In this document: in pieces, positions 1 through 7,941 of the stretch
Layout: the number at the start of each line of letters is the position of its first letter
How positions within the stretch are numbered: position 1 is the stretch's first letter
NCBI GenBank assembly: GCA_002395155.1
Contig: DGWD01000042.1
Location: forward strand, 124,001 to 188,000
Direction of reading: 5' to 3'
Source: Treponema sp. UBA4267
Lineage (GTDB): Bacteria; Spirochaetota; Spirochaetia; Treponematales; Treponemataceae
DNA length: 64,000 bases
Program-made: the position numbers and the translations under genes
Notes under the pieces: model-generated
Database searches by the model: none
Seen by the model: the letters and a program-made list of their open reading frames with translations, nothing else
What the model was told of the DNA's origin: nothing

Positions 1-206
1 GTTTTCCACATAATACCTTCTAATGAAATTATAAAATTACCAGAAGATTTAAGTGTCCTACCCTTTGCATTAATTGTCTTTATCTGTGTAAAGTCACCTT
101 TTGTAATAGGAGTTTTTGATAAACCATCACAAACAGACTTCAAATCTGCAGAAAAAACATTACATATAAAAAGTGTTGATATAAGCAAACTTAAAATTTT
201 TTTCAT
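1..206 (-). CDS. LolA-like outer-membrane lipoprotein carrier, 5' part only
   Basis: The first 68 or so codons of a gene that runs off the left edge. The translation opens with a signal peptide (MKKILSLLISTLFICNVFSA) and continues with a stretch containing KGDFTQIKTI and a GRTLKSSGNFIIS segment, typical of the N-terminal strands of LolA-like periplasmic carriers that ferry lipids or lipoproteins to the outer membrane. Its ATG (204-206) overlaps the TGA of the acyltransferase upstream (ATGA), so the two are probably translationally coupled. In ape clusters a LolA-like protein (ApeL) follows the acyltransferase, which supports the call. The C-terminal part is not visible. Confidence 0.7.
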   Translation of the reverse strand, partial: MKKILSLLISTLFICNVFSADLKSVCDGLSKTPITKGDFTQIKTINAKGRTLKSSGNFIISLEGIMWK

Positions 207-1180
207 TTCTTTTCAGGCTCCATATTCCAGAAGTTAAAAAAGTTATACCACTGATAAGGATACATTCTACAGAATTTTTCCAGTTTTTCTATAAATTCGA
301 GACAAAGATTATTTATTCCTTCTTCTCTTTTATTTCTTGGACAATCAAAATCAATTTTTGACTTTTCTATATAAACTTTATAAACAGGATTTACTAAAGA
401 CATTTTCTTTCTTAGACCAAACATATAGTAAACCGGACATTTCATTAAAAATGGAATGAGGAAAGTTCCATATGGGAATGGAGCAGGTTTTCCAAGAAAA
501 TTATGAACAATAAACTTATCTCTTGCATGTGCAGAAGTTCTATCTCCAGCAATGATAACTAAAGCACCCTTATCAATTTCTTCCATCAAATAACAAATTG
601 TATCGGGACCAATATTGCTTGAGTCTACAACATTCAATGCAAATTTAGGATTAACTTCCTTTAAGGTATTAGTGAACTGTTCATTTGGATTAACTTCCAT
701 AATTACCAAAACAGGAACATCACGACCAACTAATTCTTTATTATGTTCAGAAAGACTTCGCAAAAGCTCCATATTTCCAATATGAGAATTAATTAAAAGT
801 GCACCTTTCCCCTGTTTAAGCTGTTCAATAAGTTCTTTTACATCATCATCACAATACTGAACACGGTTAAACTTCATAAGACCAAGCCAGCCTTCCATTT
901 TTTCCAAAATACAAAGACAAAAAGAAACAATCTGACGATAAGGACTTATAACTCTAGGACTTTCATTTTTTGTATATTCTCTAAGATTTCTCTGATAGAG
1001 TAAGGATTCCGGTTTAATTCTGTCGTTATGTCGCATAAAGAAAAATGCAACTGGAAAAATCCAAAAACGAACAAAAGGTTTTGGAAAATACTTAAACAAG
1101 AATAAAAGGAATTTTAATGGTTTATTTGATTTTATTGCCTCTTTTTCATCGGCCCAGTGTAATTTATTTTCTTCTGTCAT
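203..1180 (-). CDS. LpxL/HtrB-type lysophospholipid acyltransferase
   Basis: A 325-residue membrane-associated acyltransferase of the lipid A acyltransferase (LpxL/HtrB) superfamily. A hydrophobic N-terminal segment (about residues 22-50) precedes the HX4E catalytic motif (His133 to Glu138, in NSHIGNMELL). The family moves an acyl chain from acyl-ACP to a lipid acceptor at the inner membrane. Here it lies between a glycosyltransferase (3 bases upstream) and a LolA-like gene, so its likely acceptor is the glycolipid anchor of the cluster product rather than lipid A. In the E. coli ape locus this activity is part of ApeJ. The substrate is inferred. Confidence 0.75.
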   Translation of the reverse strand: MTEENKLHWADEKEAIKSNKPLKFLLFLFKYFPKPFVRFWIFPVAFFFMRHNDRIKPESLLYQRNLREYTKNESPRVISPYRQIVSFCLCILEKMEGWLGLMKFNRVQYCDDDVKELIEQLKQGKGALLINSHIGNMELLRSLSEHNKELVGRDVPVLVIMEVNPNEQFTNTLKEVNPKFALNVVDSSNIGPDTICYLMEEIDKGALVIIAGDRTSAHARDKFIVHNFLGKPAPFPYGTFLIPFLMKCPVYYMFGLRKKMSLVNPVYKVYIEKSKIDFDCPRNKREEGINNLCLEFIEKLEKFCRMYPYQWYNFFNFWNMEPEKK

Positions 1181-1183
1181 AAA

Positions 1184-1942
1184 TTATTGTCTCTTGGCAG
1201 CCTTATTTCTTTTTATTTTCATTGCAATAAGTTTTGGTAGACGTGGAATCATTCCCAAACAAAGTCGCGTATAAGTTCCAGAAATACGCATTGTATCACG
1301 GAAGTAACGGAAATTAGAAACTCCATCAGATGGATAAGAAACTTTTACAGGTTCAGAAATAACTGGTACTCCAATCCAGTACATATGTACTAAAATATCA
1401 ATATCGTAACCCATTCTGCTGTCGATATAAGTTCCACTATCCAAAACTTTGATGTATGGATCTACAGGATAAACTCTAAAACCAATCATTGCATCTACAA
1501 TGTCTTTTGATAAAGTTACAAAATGAATCCAGCCGTTTGCAACTTTACGACCATTTACGCGTTTTTTAGGAGCATCTTTGTCATATTCAGGATAACCACA
1601 AATAATTGCTTCAGGATGTTTTTGTGCCTGTTCCCAAAAATATCCTACACGACCAGCATCATGCTGACCATCAGAGTCAATCTGAAGAATGTGTGTTAAA
1701 CCCATTTCATGAGCCTTACGAACACCATCCTTCATTGCCTGACCTTTTCCACCATTTGCAGAACGAGTAACAAGGGTAACCAACGAATATTTTTGTGCTA
1801 CATCATTAATGAAGGCCTTATTTTTTTCATCATTTCCATCATCAACAATGATAATGTCATAATTAAAAGGAACAAGATTTTTTACAACGTCTTCAAGAGC
1901 TGATCCATGATTATAAACAGGAATTACAAATCCACACTTCAT
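1184..1942 (-). CDS. Family 2 glycosyltransferase
   Basis: A 252-residue GT2 (GT-A fold) enzyme. It begins with the nucleotide-binding strand VIPVYN (residues 6-11), has an acidic IIVDDG motif near 31-36, and a DSDGQHD segment near 89-95 that supplies the DxD-type metal site. There are no strong transmembrane helices, so it probably works at the cytoplasmic face of the inner membrane. It resembles dolichol-phosphate-mannose-synthase-like transferases. Its position between the dehydratase and the acyltransferase implies a role in glycosylating or building the lipid anchor of the polyene product; donor and acceptor cannot be read from sequence. Confidence 0.8.
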   Translation of the reverse strand: MKCGFVIPVYNHGSALEDVVKNLVPFNYDIIIVDDGNDEKNKAFINDVAQKYSLVTLVTRSANGGKGQAMKDGVRKAHEMGLTHILQIDSDGQHDAGRVGYFWEQAQKHPEAIICGYPEYDKDAPKKRVNGRKVANGWIHFVTLSKDIVDAMIGFRVYPVDPYIKVLDSGTYIDSRMGYDIDILVHMYWIGVPVISEPVKVSYPSDGVSNFRYFRDTMRISGTYTRLCLGMIPRLPKLIAMKIKRNKAAKRQ

Positions 1943-1951
1943 CTAAAACAC

Positions 1952-2323
1952 CTACTCAGTTACAACTGCAAAAGTTCCAGATGAATAGACTTTTCCTTCA
2001 ACATTTGCATCAGCTAAATTAAAAGTTACAGTTCCTTTTTCTGCATTATACTTTAAATCCAAGTGAATTTTTGTGTCTGGCCTAATTGGTGCTGAAAATT
2101 TAATTCTCTTAATACTTGGAACCCATCTGGCAGTTCCAAAGTATTTTTTAGAATAACGTGTTACTACTTCAAACTGAGCAACAGCTGGAAGAAGCTTATA
2201 CTCTGGAAAATGGCCATCAAAGAAATCTGATGATGCAGGAATTACAAATTCCAAACTAATCTGATTTTCTTCTTTTGAAACTACTTCTTCATTTACAATA
2301 TCGTGTAAGTTTGCTTCTTTCAT
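1952..2323 (-). CDS. ApeI-like hot-dog 3-hydroxyacyl-ACP dehydratase
   Basis: A 123-residue single hot-dog domain of the FabZ/FabA group. The FFDGHFP segment (residues 34-40, His38) followed by LPAVAQFE matches the active-site helix region of FabZ-like dehydratases, which remove water from 3-hydroxyacyl-ACP to give an enoyl-ACP. Short, single-domain members like this occur in aryl polyene loci as ApeI. It is directly downstream of the AMP-ligase and upstream of the glycosyltransferase, the same order as apeH-apeI-apeJ. A plain thioesterase is the alternative; the DGHFP motif argues for dehydratase. Confidence 0.72.
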   Translation of the reverse strand: MKEANLHDIVNEEVVSKEENQISLEFVIPASSDFFDGHFPEYKLLPAVAQFEVVTRYSKKYFGTARWVPSIKRIKFSAPIRPDTKIHLDLKYNAEKGTVTFNLADANVEGKVYSSGTFAVVTE

Positions 2324-2345
2324 ATTCTATCCTTATTAATTAAAA

Positions 2346-4358
2346 TTATTCTTTATCAAACAATGCCATAATTTCCAGCTTATGTTTTTTACCCTGAACA
2401 TCTGTTGGAAGTTTATCCATAAAGCGCCACTTTTTAGGAATTACAACATTTTCAAAATACTTCATTAAAAAGTCATGAAAATAACGGTTTATAAGGAACT
2501 TTTCTGTATCCTTAAACTTTTCCTGACCCTTTGCATTCAAAACAAGTGCAGCAGCAAGATATTGACGAACATCACTTGTAAGAGCAACAACTTTTACATC
2601 TTCTATAAGACCTGTTTCCAAAAGACGATTTTCAACTTCAGTCATTGAAATACGCTTTTCTTCAATTTTTACAATTGAGTCTGAACGACCCTTTAAGATA
2701 AAGCGTCCATCTTCCTGGAATTCGGCAAGGTCTGCAGTAGCAAAACCTGCAGGATCTTTAATATATGGAGAAATAATTCTGAGACAACCATCATCACCAA
2801 GCCAAAGTTTAGCATTATCAAATGGAGTCCATAAAAGTCCATCTTTATTCTGCTGACGATAAGCAATTCCTGAAGTTTCTGTAGAACCATATACTTCCAA
2901 TGGGAAGAAGTTGAAAAGCTTTCCACACTGAACAGCCAATTCTGGACTTACTGCTCCACCAGAAGAGAAAATCCAAATATCTTTCATATCAAGTTTATCT
3001 TCAACTTCAACAGTACGTTTTAAGAAAGCAGGTGTTGCTATCAAAACATATTTTTCATCAGTCATTTTTTCAAATTCTTCAGGGAATTCAACACGATGAC
3101 GACGGAATGGAGTTCCTAAAGTGAATGGCAGTGAAATACCAAAAAGGAATCCATAAATATGATGCTGACTTACAGTTGTTACCAATTTGCGGGATGTAAT
3201 TTCTTTTGCCCACTTTGAAATGACAAAGGCATTATCCTCTTCAAATTCCTTCATTCTCTGTGGTACAGCTTTTGGTTTACCAGTAGAACCTGAAGTAAAA
3301 AGGAAGATTCTTGTTTCTTCACCATTAATTTCTGGACAAGTTCTATAATATTCTTCAGCAGGAATTTCTGAATTTTCAATAATATCTGGAATGAATTTTG
3401 AACCGTTTGCTTTCTGGTCTGTTATAAATTCCATACCAGGCATTCGAATATCATCCATAAAGCTTTCTGTAATATTTTGTGTAAGATATGCAGCCTTTTT
3501 GCACTGAAGCAAAGCTACAAAAGTACATAAGAAGTACCAGTAATCTTCACAATGTAAAATATATTCATCTGCAGGATTTGACTCAATGAACTTACGCATT
3601 TTTGCAGTATCAATTAAAAAGTCTTTCCAGGTCTTGTATTCTTTTTTTGACCAGATTTCATCATAACAAAGGATGTAATCGTCCTTTCTTGAATCTGCCT
3701 TAAATTTTGAAATTGGATATGCTTTAATCATTTTTCTATCTACCAGCTTTCTGATAATAAATTCTACAACAAATAGAATGCCCATAAGAGCATAAGATAT
3801 TCCGCCGTTATAAATGGCCCAAATTTCTCTAGCCTTTTCGGGACTTAAGCCAAAAATTTTATCAGCGAATGTAGTAATTGTGGCTGTAGTTCCATTTAAT
3901 ACAAAGAAACAACACCAAACAATTGTTACTTTTTTACAATATGCTTCAACCTGTTTTTCATAAGATGAACCAATTATTTTTTTATCAGCAAGAGTTGCAA
4001 ATCTAAAGATAATATTTGGCCCGAAAAATAAGGTATATGCAAAAACAACCAGGAATGTTGCACTTATTACAACCGAATACAGTTTTAAGAAAAACTCTTT
4101 ACCAGTTATAAAACAAAAAAGACCGGCACCAAGGAAAAGAGCGGAACGGAGTAATGTTTTCCAGTCCAGCTTCTTTTTTTCTCCATTTTCTCCGGTCTTT
4201 TTATTTCCTGTTGCACTCAAAAAGAAAGCAGCTGCTAAAGCTATCATACACAAAGAAACAACCTTTGTGTCCACCTTAAGTACTACCAATAAAGTAAATA
4301 CAAGGATTGGATAAGCAGCTGCTATCACATAAAAAAGAGCCTTAAGGAACTTTTTCAT
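2346..4358 (-). CDS. Fusion of COG4648-type membrane domain and AMP-dependent acyl/aryl ligase (ApeG-ApeH-like)
   Basis: A 670-residue protein in two parts. Residues 1-205 hold about six hydrophobic segments and resemble the small membrane protein ApeG (COG4648). Residues 220-670 form an ANL-family adenylating enzyme with the P-loop FTSGSTGKPK (354-363), the A5-like motif YGSTETSG (490-497) and a FILKGRSDSIVKIEEKR hinge region before the C-terminal subdomain. In ape loci the separate ApeH activates an aromatic starter acid and loads it onto ACP. Here the two proteins are joined, anchoring the ligase in the membrane. Two ACP genes lie immediately upstream. The substrate is inferred from context. 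Confidence 0.78.
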   Translation of the reverse strand: MKKFLKALFYVIAAAYPILVFTLLVVLKVDTKVVSLCMIALAAAFFLSATGNKKTGENGEKKKLDWKTLLRSALFLGAGLFCFITGKEFFLKLYSVVISATFLVVFAYTLFFGPNIIFRFATLADKKIIGSSYEKQVEAYCKKVTIVWCCFFVLNGTTATITTFADKIFGLSPEKAREIWAIYNGGISYALMGILFVVEFIIRKLVDRKMIKAYPISKFKADSRKDDYILCYDEIWSKKEYKTWKDFLIDTAKMRKFIESNPADEYILHCEDYWYFLCTFVALLQCKKAAYLTQNITESFMDDIRMPGMEFITDQKANGSKFIPDIIENSEIPAEEYYRTCPEINGEETRIFLFTSGSTGKPKAVPQRMKEFEEDNAFVISKWAKEITSRKLVTTVSQHHIYGFLFGISLPFTLGTPFRRHRVEFPEEFEKMTDEKYVLIATPAFLKRTVEVEDKLDMKDIWIFSSGGAVSPELAVQCGKLFNFFPLEVYGSTETSGIAYRQQNKDGLLWTPFDNAKLWLGDDGCLRIISPYIKDPAGFATADLAEFQEDGRFILKGRSDSIVKIEEKRISMTEVENRLLETGLIEDVKVVALTSDVRQYLAAALVLNAKGQEKFKDTEKFLINRYFHDFLMKYFENVVIPKKWRFMDKLPTDVQGKKHKLEIMALFDKE

Positions 4359-4370
4359 TGAAATTGAATG

Positions 4371-4622
4371 TTATGCCATGTAAGGAACAAGAGCATCAAC
4401 TACATCCTGAACAGTCTTAACTGTCTTGAAGATTGATGGATCAACGTTTCCTTTATCAGCTGGCATAAATTCCTTCATCTTTACGATAAGGTCAATTGAA
4501 TCAATAGAATCCAAGTCAAGGTCATCACCAAGAAGTGCATCTGGTGTAACATCACCTTCATCAAGTTCGAATTCTGAAACGAGAATGTTCTTAAGCTTGT
4601 CAAAAATTTCGTCTTTAGACAT
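4371..4622 (-). CDS. Acyl carrier protein (second of two)
   Basis: An 83-residue acyl carrier protein. The phosphopantetheine attachment serine is Ser39 in DLDSIDSIDL, and the protein is acidic with the usual four-helix length. A good ribosome-binding site (AGGAG) precedes the ATG. It is distinct from housekeeping AcpP-type sequences in ending soon after helix IV. Paired, non-identical ACPs upstream of an AMP-ligase are the arrangement of apeE-apeF; one may carry the aryl starter and the other the extender chain, which is inference. Confidence 0.88.
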   Translation of the reverse strand: MSKDEIFDKLKNILVSEFELDEGDVTPDALLGDDLDLDSIDSIDLIVKMKEFMPADKGNVDPSIFKTVKTVQDVVDALVPYMA

Positions 4623-4638
4623 TTATAAACTCCTACTA

Positions 4639-4899
4639 TTATTTTGATTTTTCTGCTGTGATGTAATCAGCAAGAGCATTTACAGATGCGAAATGCTTTT
4701 TATTTTCTCCACTTTCTGCAGAAAATTTAATACCAAATTTTTTCTTTAAAGCTACACCTAGTTCAAGAGCATCAATAGAATCCAAACCCAATCCTTCACC
4801 AAAAAGTGGTTCTGAATCAACGATGTTTTCCGGCTTAATATCTTCAAGCTGGAGTGAGGAAATAATTACCTCTTTAATTTCTTTTTTTAGATCGTCCAT
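4639..4899 (-). CDS. Acyl carrier protein (first of two)
   Basis: An 86-residue acyl carrier protein with the phosphopantetheine serine at Ser41 in GLGLDSIDALEL. It is the first gene of the leftward operon, separated from the second ACP by about 16 bases. It differs from its partner across most of its length apart from the LDSID core, so the pair is not a recent duplication. It probably shuttles intermediates to the condensing enzymes of the aryl-polyene-like pathway. Confidence 0.88.
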   Translation of the reverse strand: MDDLKKEIKEVIISSLQLEDIKPENIVDSEPLFGEGLGLDSIDALELGVALKKKFGIKFSAESGENKKHFASVNALADYITAEKSK

Positions 4900-5115
4900 A
4901 CCAAAAAATCCCTATTTTATTCAATGATAATTTTGTAATGTAAAATAATATTAAATTAATTAAAAATATGCAATATATGAACATTTTAGTGTAAATTACA
5001 ACTTAAATATTTGTTATTTCTAATCAATAGATAACAATTATGATAATCTTGAAAAAGAACTTGATATGTTATAACTTAAAAAAAACATTTATTTATATCA
5101 GGAGTAAAAAAAAAA
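4900..5115. promoter_or_regulatory. Divergent promoter region of the polyene locus
   Basis: A 216-base AT-rich gap between two operons that point away from each other. It must hold promoters for both arms. On the + strand a TTGAAA (5049-5054) precedes a TATAAC (5070-5075), but the spacing is only 15, so I regard this as weak. A run of A residues sits between the AGGAG (about 5100-5104) and the GTG start of the methyltransferase. No clear operator was found. Confidence 0.4.
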
Positions 5116-6234
5116 GTGGACTCTTCTTTTTACAATATCGACAAATTTAAGCAAGATAACATTCGTGCTGTTGATGCAAAATTTGAAGCAAACAAGATCG
5201 CATTTGCACCACTTGCTTTCCAGGCAATCAAAACAATGATTAATTTAGGCATTCTTAAAGCAATTGAAGATGCAGAAGATGCTGGTATTTCTCGCAAAGA
5301 CCTGGCAACAAAAACAAACCTTTCAGAATACGGTGTAGGCGTTCTTTGTGAAATGGCACTTGGAATGAATGTAATCAAATTAACCGAAGATTCAGTATCA
5401 GATCCAAAATCAGAAAAATATAAATTGGGAAAAATCGGATGGATGCTTCTTGAAGATGACCTTTGTAAAGTAAACTTCTGGTTCACAAATGATATTTGTT
5501 ACCAGGGAGCATGGGATTTGGAAAAATCTATCGTAAACGGAAAGCCAGAAGGACTTAAAGTTTTTGGTGATCAGTGGACAACAGTTTACGAAGCACTTTC
5601 TACATTGCCAGATCAGCCTAAAAAATCATGGTTTGAATTTGACCATTTCTATTCTGACATTGCATTCCCAGAAGCACTTCCAATCGTTTTTGCTAAAAAA
5701 CCAAAGCACATCCTGGACATTGGTGGAAACACTGGTAAATGGTCTTTGACATGCTGCCGTTATAATCCAGATGTAAAAATGACAATCTGTGATTTGCCAG
5801 GTCAGGCTAACGTTGCAAAGAAAAATGCAGCAGATGCAGGATTTGCAGACCGTGTTGATTTCAGTATGGGTAACGTTCTTGAAGAATCAACAAAACTTCC
5901 TAAAGATCCAGATGCTGTATGGATGAGCCAGTTCCTCGACTGTTTCTCTCTCCACCAGGTTACAAAAATCTTAAAGAAAGTTCACGAAGCTGCTAACGAA
6001 AATACAAATGTTTGGGTTTTGGAACCACTTTGGGATCAGCAGAAATTTGAAGCAAGTTCTTACGCACTTCAGGGAACATCACTCTACTTCACTTGTATTG
6101 CAAACGGAAACTCTAAAATGTACCGTTTCCAGGAACTTGTTGATGCAATTGAAGAAGCTGGATTTAAACTTGATTGTGCTCATCACAACCTTGGTTCAAA
6201 CGCTTATTCTTTGCTCTGCTTCAAAAAACGCTAA
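5116..6234 (+). CDS. SAM-dependent O-methyltransferase (acetylserotonin-OMT type), ApeB-like position
   Basis: A 372-residue methyltransferase. An N-terminal winged-helix dimerisation region (about 20-115) is followed by a Rossmann SAM-binding fold whose motif I is ILDIGGNTG (199-207). This architecture is that of small-molecule O-methyltransferases. It starts at GTG (5116-5118), set by an AGGAG about 11 bases upstream. In ape loci a methyltransferase (ApeB) modifies the aryl head group, and this gene heads the rightward arm followed by ApeC- and ApeD-like genes. Methylation of the aromatic ring or its hydroxyl is therefore the likely role, by inference. Confidence 0.8.
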   Translation: MDSSFYNIDKFKQDNIRAVDAKFEANKIAFAPLAFQAIKTMINLGILKAIEDAEDAGISRKDLATKTNLSEYGVGVLCEMALGMNVIKLTEDSVSDPKSEKYKLGKIGWMLLEDDLCKVNFWFTNDICYQGAWDLEKSIVNGKPEGLKVFGDQWTTVYEALSTLPDQPKKSWFEFDHFYSDIAFPEALPIVFAKKPKHILDIGGNTGKWSLTCCRYNPDVKMTICDLPGQANVAKKNAADAGFADRVDFSMGNVLEESTKLPKDPDAVWMSQFLDCFSLHQVTKILKKVHEAANENTNVWVLEPLWDQQKFEASSYALQGTSLYFTCIANGNSKMYRFQELVDAIEEAGFKLDCAHHNLGSNAYSLLCFKKR

Positions 6235-6244
6235 AAAACTCTTA

Positions 6245-6282
6245 TTAGTTTAGATTAAGTTTATATTCTTTTTCTAAACTAA
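6245..6282 (+). other. Intercistronic mRNA hairpin
   Basis: TTAGTTTAGA (6245-6254) is the exact reverse complement of TCTAAACTAA (6273-6282). The hairpin lies between the methyltransferase and the next gene of the same operon. It lacks a following T-tract, so it is more likely to affect mRNA processing or stability than to terminate. Confidence 0.4.
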
Positions 6283-6301
6283 ACATGGAAAGAAAATATA
6301 A

Positions 6302-6964
6302 ATGAAAAGTTTTTACCTTTCAAATGTAACAGCATGGGCCCCAGGTCTTGGCGATGATGGAAAATTATGGCAAGCCTGGGCAAATAACCAGGCTCAAATT
6401 GAACAGATTAAAGAATCACCAAAATTGGAATATACAGATCCTTTATTCCGTAGACGTTTGAGTCAGATTACAAAAATGACAGTTCATGTTGTTCATAATC
6501 TTCTTGAAACATCCCACGTAAATCCAGAAACAAAAATAGTGTTTATTTCTTTACGTGGAGAAATTGAGAGAGAATTCACAATAAACAAGGGCCTGATTGA
6601 AGATGGTATGATTCTTCCAGCAGGTTTTTCATTATCAGTTTTCAACACACCAATTTCATCTGCAACACTTGCTTTTGGATTAAAAGGTGGATATTCAGTT
6701 ATTTACCCTTCTAAAAATAATTTTGTAGATGCACTAAAAACAGCTGTAGCACCAGTTTTAGCAGGAACCGAAAAAGAAATTATTTTAGTTTATGCAGACG
6801 AACTTGTTCCAGAGGTTTATGGTGATAAAAGACCTGCCGAAAACATTCCTCTAGCATTTGCAGGAATTATTAGTGCAGAAAAAAAAGATAACTGTTTATG
6901 TTTTGATGATTTCTCCAATGTTTCTAAATCACCAGTAGAATTTTTGCAGTACGTTTTGAAATAA
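6302..6964 (+). CDS. Beta-ketoacyl-synthase-like chain-length factor (ApeC-like)
   Basis: A 220-residue protein resembling the short, non-catalytic ketosynthase-like proteins (Ketoacyl-synt_2) found in aryl polyene loci. It begins FYLSNVTAWAPG, and the segment FNTPISSATLAFGLKGGYS corresponds to the region around the ketosynthase active site but contains no cysteine, so it is unlikely to condense by itself. ApeC pairs with a full ketosynthase as a chain-length factor. No ketosynthase partner is in the window; it would be expected to the left of base 1. Confidence 0.65.
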   Translation: MKSFYLSNVTAWAPGLGDDGKLWQAWANNQAQIEQIKESPKLEYTDPLFRRRLSQITKMTVHVVHNLLETSHVNPETKIVFISLRGEIEREFTINKGLIEDGMILPAGFSLSVFNTPISSATLAFGLKGGYSVIYPSKNNFVDALKTAVAPVLAGTEKEIILVYADELVPEVYGDKRPAENIPLAFAGIISAEKKDNCLCFDDFSNVSKSPVEFLQYVLK

Positions 6965-6994
6965 AGCTCAAAAATACCGCAAAGGGAGAACCAA

Positions 6995-7864
6995 ATGCCA
7001 GAAATGACAAAAGAAGAAATTGATCAAAAGTACAACCACAGAGACCTTCCAAAGGTAAGAAATTATCCACTATATGCTTACCAATGCTTTATGAAGATTT
7101 TTGCAATTGTTTTTTTTGGTATTGGAGCTATGTTTCTGGCAATTGTGGTATTTCCATTTATCAGGCTTTTTTCAAAACGAAAGGGTGATGATTTTGGAAT
7201 TGATGCAAGACTTTATGTTTCACATACTTTTAGAAACTTTTTAGGCTGGCTTTCGATTTCACAAGTTTGTAAACGCAAAGTAGATGATTTAGAAGCCTAC
7301 AAAAACATTCATAGCAAAATCATTATTGCAAACCATCCTTCTTTACTAGATTTTGTTTATATTATGTCACTTGTACCAAATTCAACCTGTATTGTTCGTG
7401 GAAACCTTACTAAAACACCTTTAGCAGGTGTAATTAAACAGGCCTACATCACAAATACAACAACATTTGAAGACATGTGTGCAGAATGTAAAAAACTTAC
7501 TGATAAAGGATGTAACGTAATTATTTTCCCAGAAGGAACCCGTTCTCCACGTCACGGAAGAAATAATTACAAAAAAGGTGCTGCAAGAATTGCTCTTTAT
7601 TGTAACAGTGGAGTTCAACCAATCTTTATTGGCGGATCAGATAAATATGGTCTTGGAAAACATGACCCTCTTTGGTCATACAATCATTCTGAAGCTTTCC
7701 TTTACGATTTTAAGATGCTTCCAGAAATTTCTATCGAAGAATACAAAGGCCTTTCAGAACCTATAGCTGCCAAAAGACTTACTGAAAAGATGGAAGAAGT
7801 AATCCGTTCTGCCGGTGATGAATATTATAAAAACTACACCGGAAAAACTTGCAATAACTACTAA
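6995..7864 (+). CDS. PlsC-type 1-acylglycerol-3-phosphate acyltransferase family protein (ApeD-like)
   Basis: A 289-residue acyltransferase. A transmembrane segment (about 32-58) precedes the HX4D catalytic motif NHPSLLD (His114, Asp119) and a FPEGTRS motif near residue 175, both diagnostic of the PlsC/LPLAT superfamily. An AGGGAG ribosome-binding site lies just upstream. It closes the rightward arm of the locus and occupies the ApeD position, so it probably acylates the lipid anchor of the polyene. A housekeeping role in phospholipid synthesis is possible but less likely given the context. Confidence 0.8.
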   Translation: MPEMTKEEIDQKYNHRDLPKVRNYPLYAYQCFMKIFAIVFFGIGAMFLAIVVFPFIRLFSKRKGDDFGIDARLYVSHTFRNFLGWLSISQVCKRKVDDLEAYKNIHSKIIIANHPSLLDFVYIMSLVPNSTCIVRGNLTKTPLAGVIKQAYITNTTTFEDMCAECKKLTDKGCNVIIFPEGTRSPRHGRNNYKKGAARIALYCNSGVQPIFIGGSDKYGLGKHDPLWSYNHSEAFLYDFKMLPEISIEEYKGLSEPIAAKRLTEKMEEVIRSAGDEYYKNYTGKTCNNY

Positions 7865-7870
7865 AAAAAA

Positions 7871-7922
7871 AATCCCCGTTGGTTGAATTACTTCAATTGA
7901 ATTACTTCTTCCAACGGGGATT
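7871..7922. terminator. Bidirectional intrinsic terminator
   Basis: AATCCCCGTTGG (7871-7882) pairs with CCAACGGGGATT (7911-7922). An A-tract precedes the left arm and T residues follow the right arm, so the hairpin can stop transcription from both convergent neighbours, the acyltransferase and htpG. Confidence 0.85.
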
Positions 7923-7941
7923 TTTATGTCCATTTCAATAA

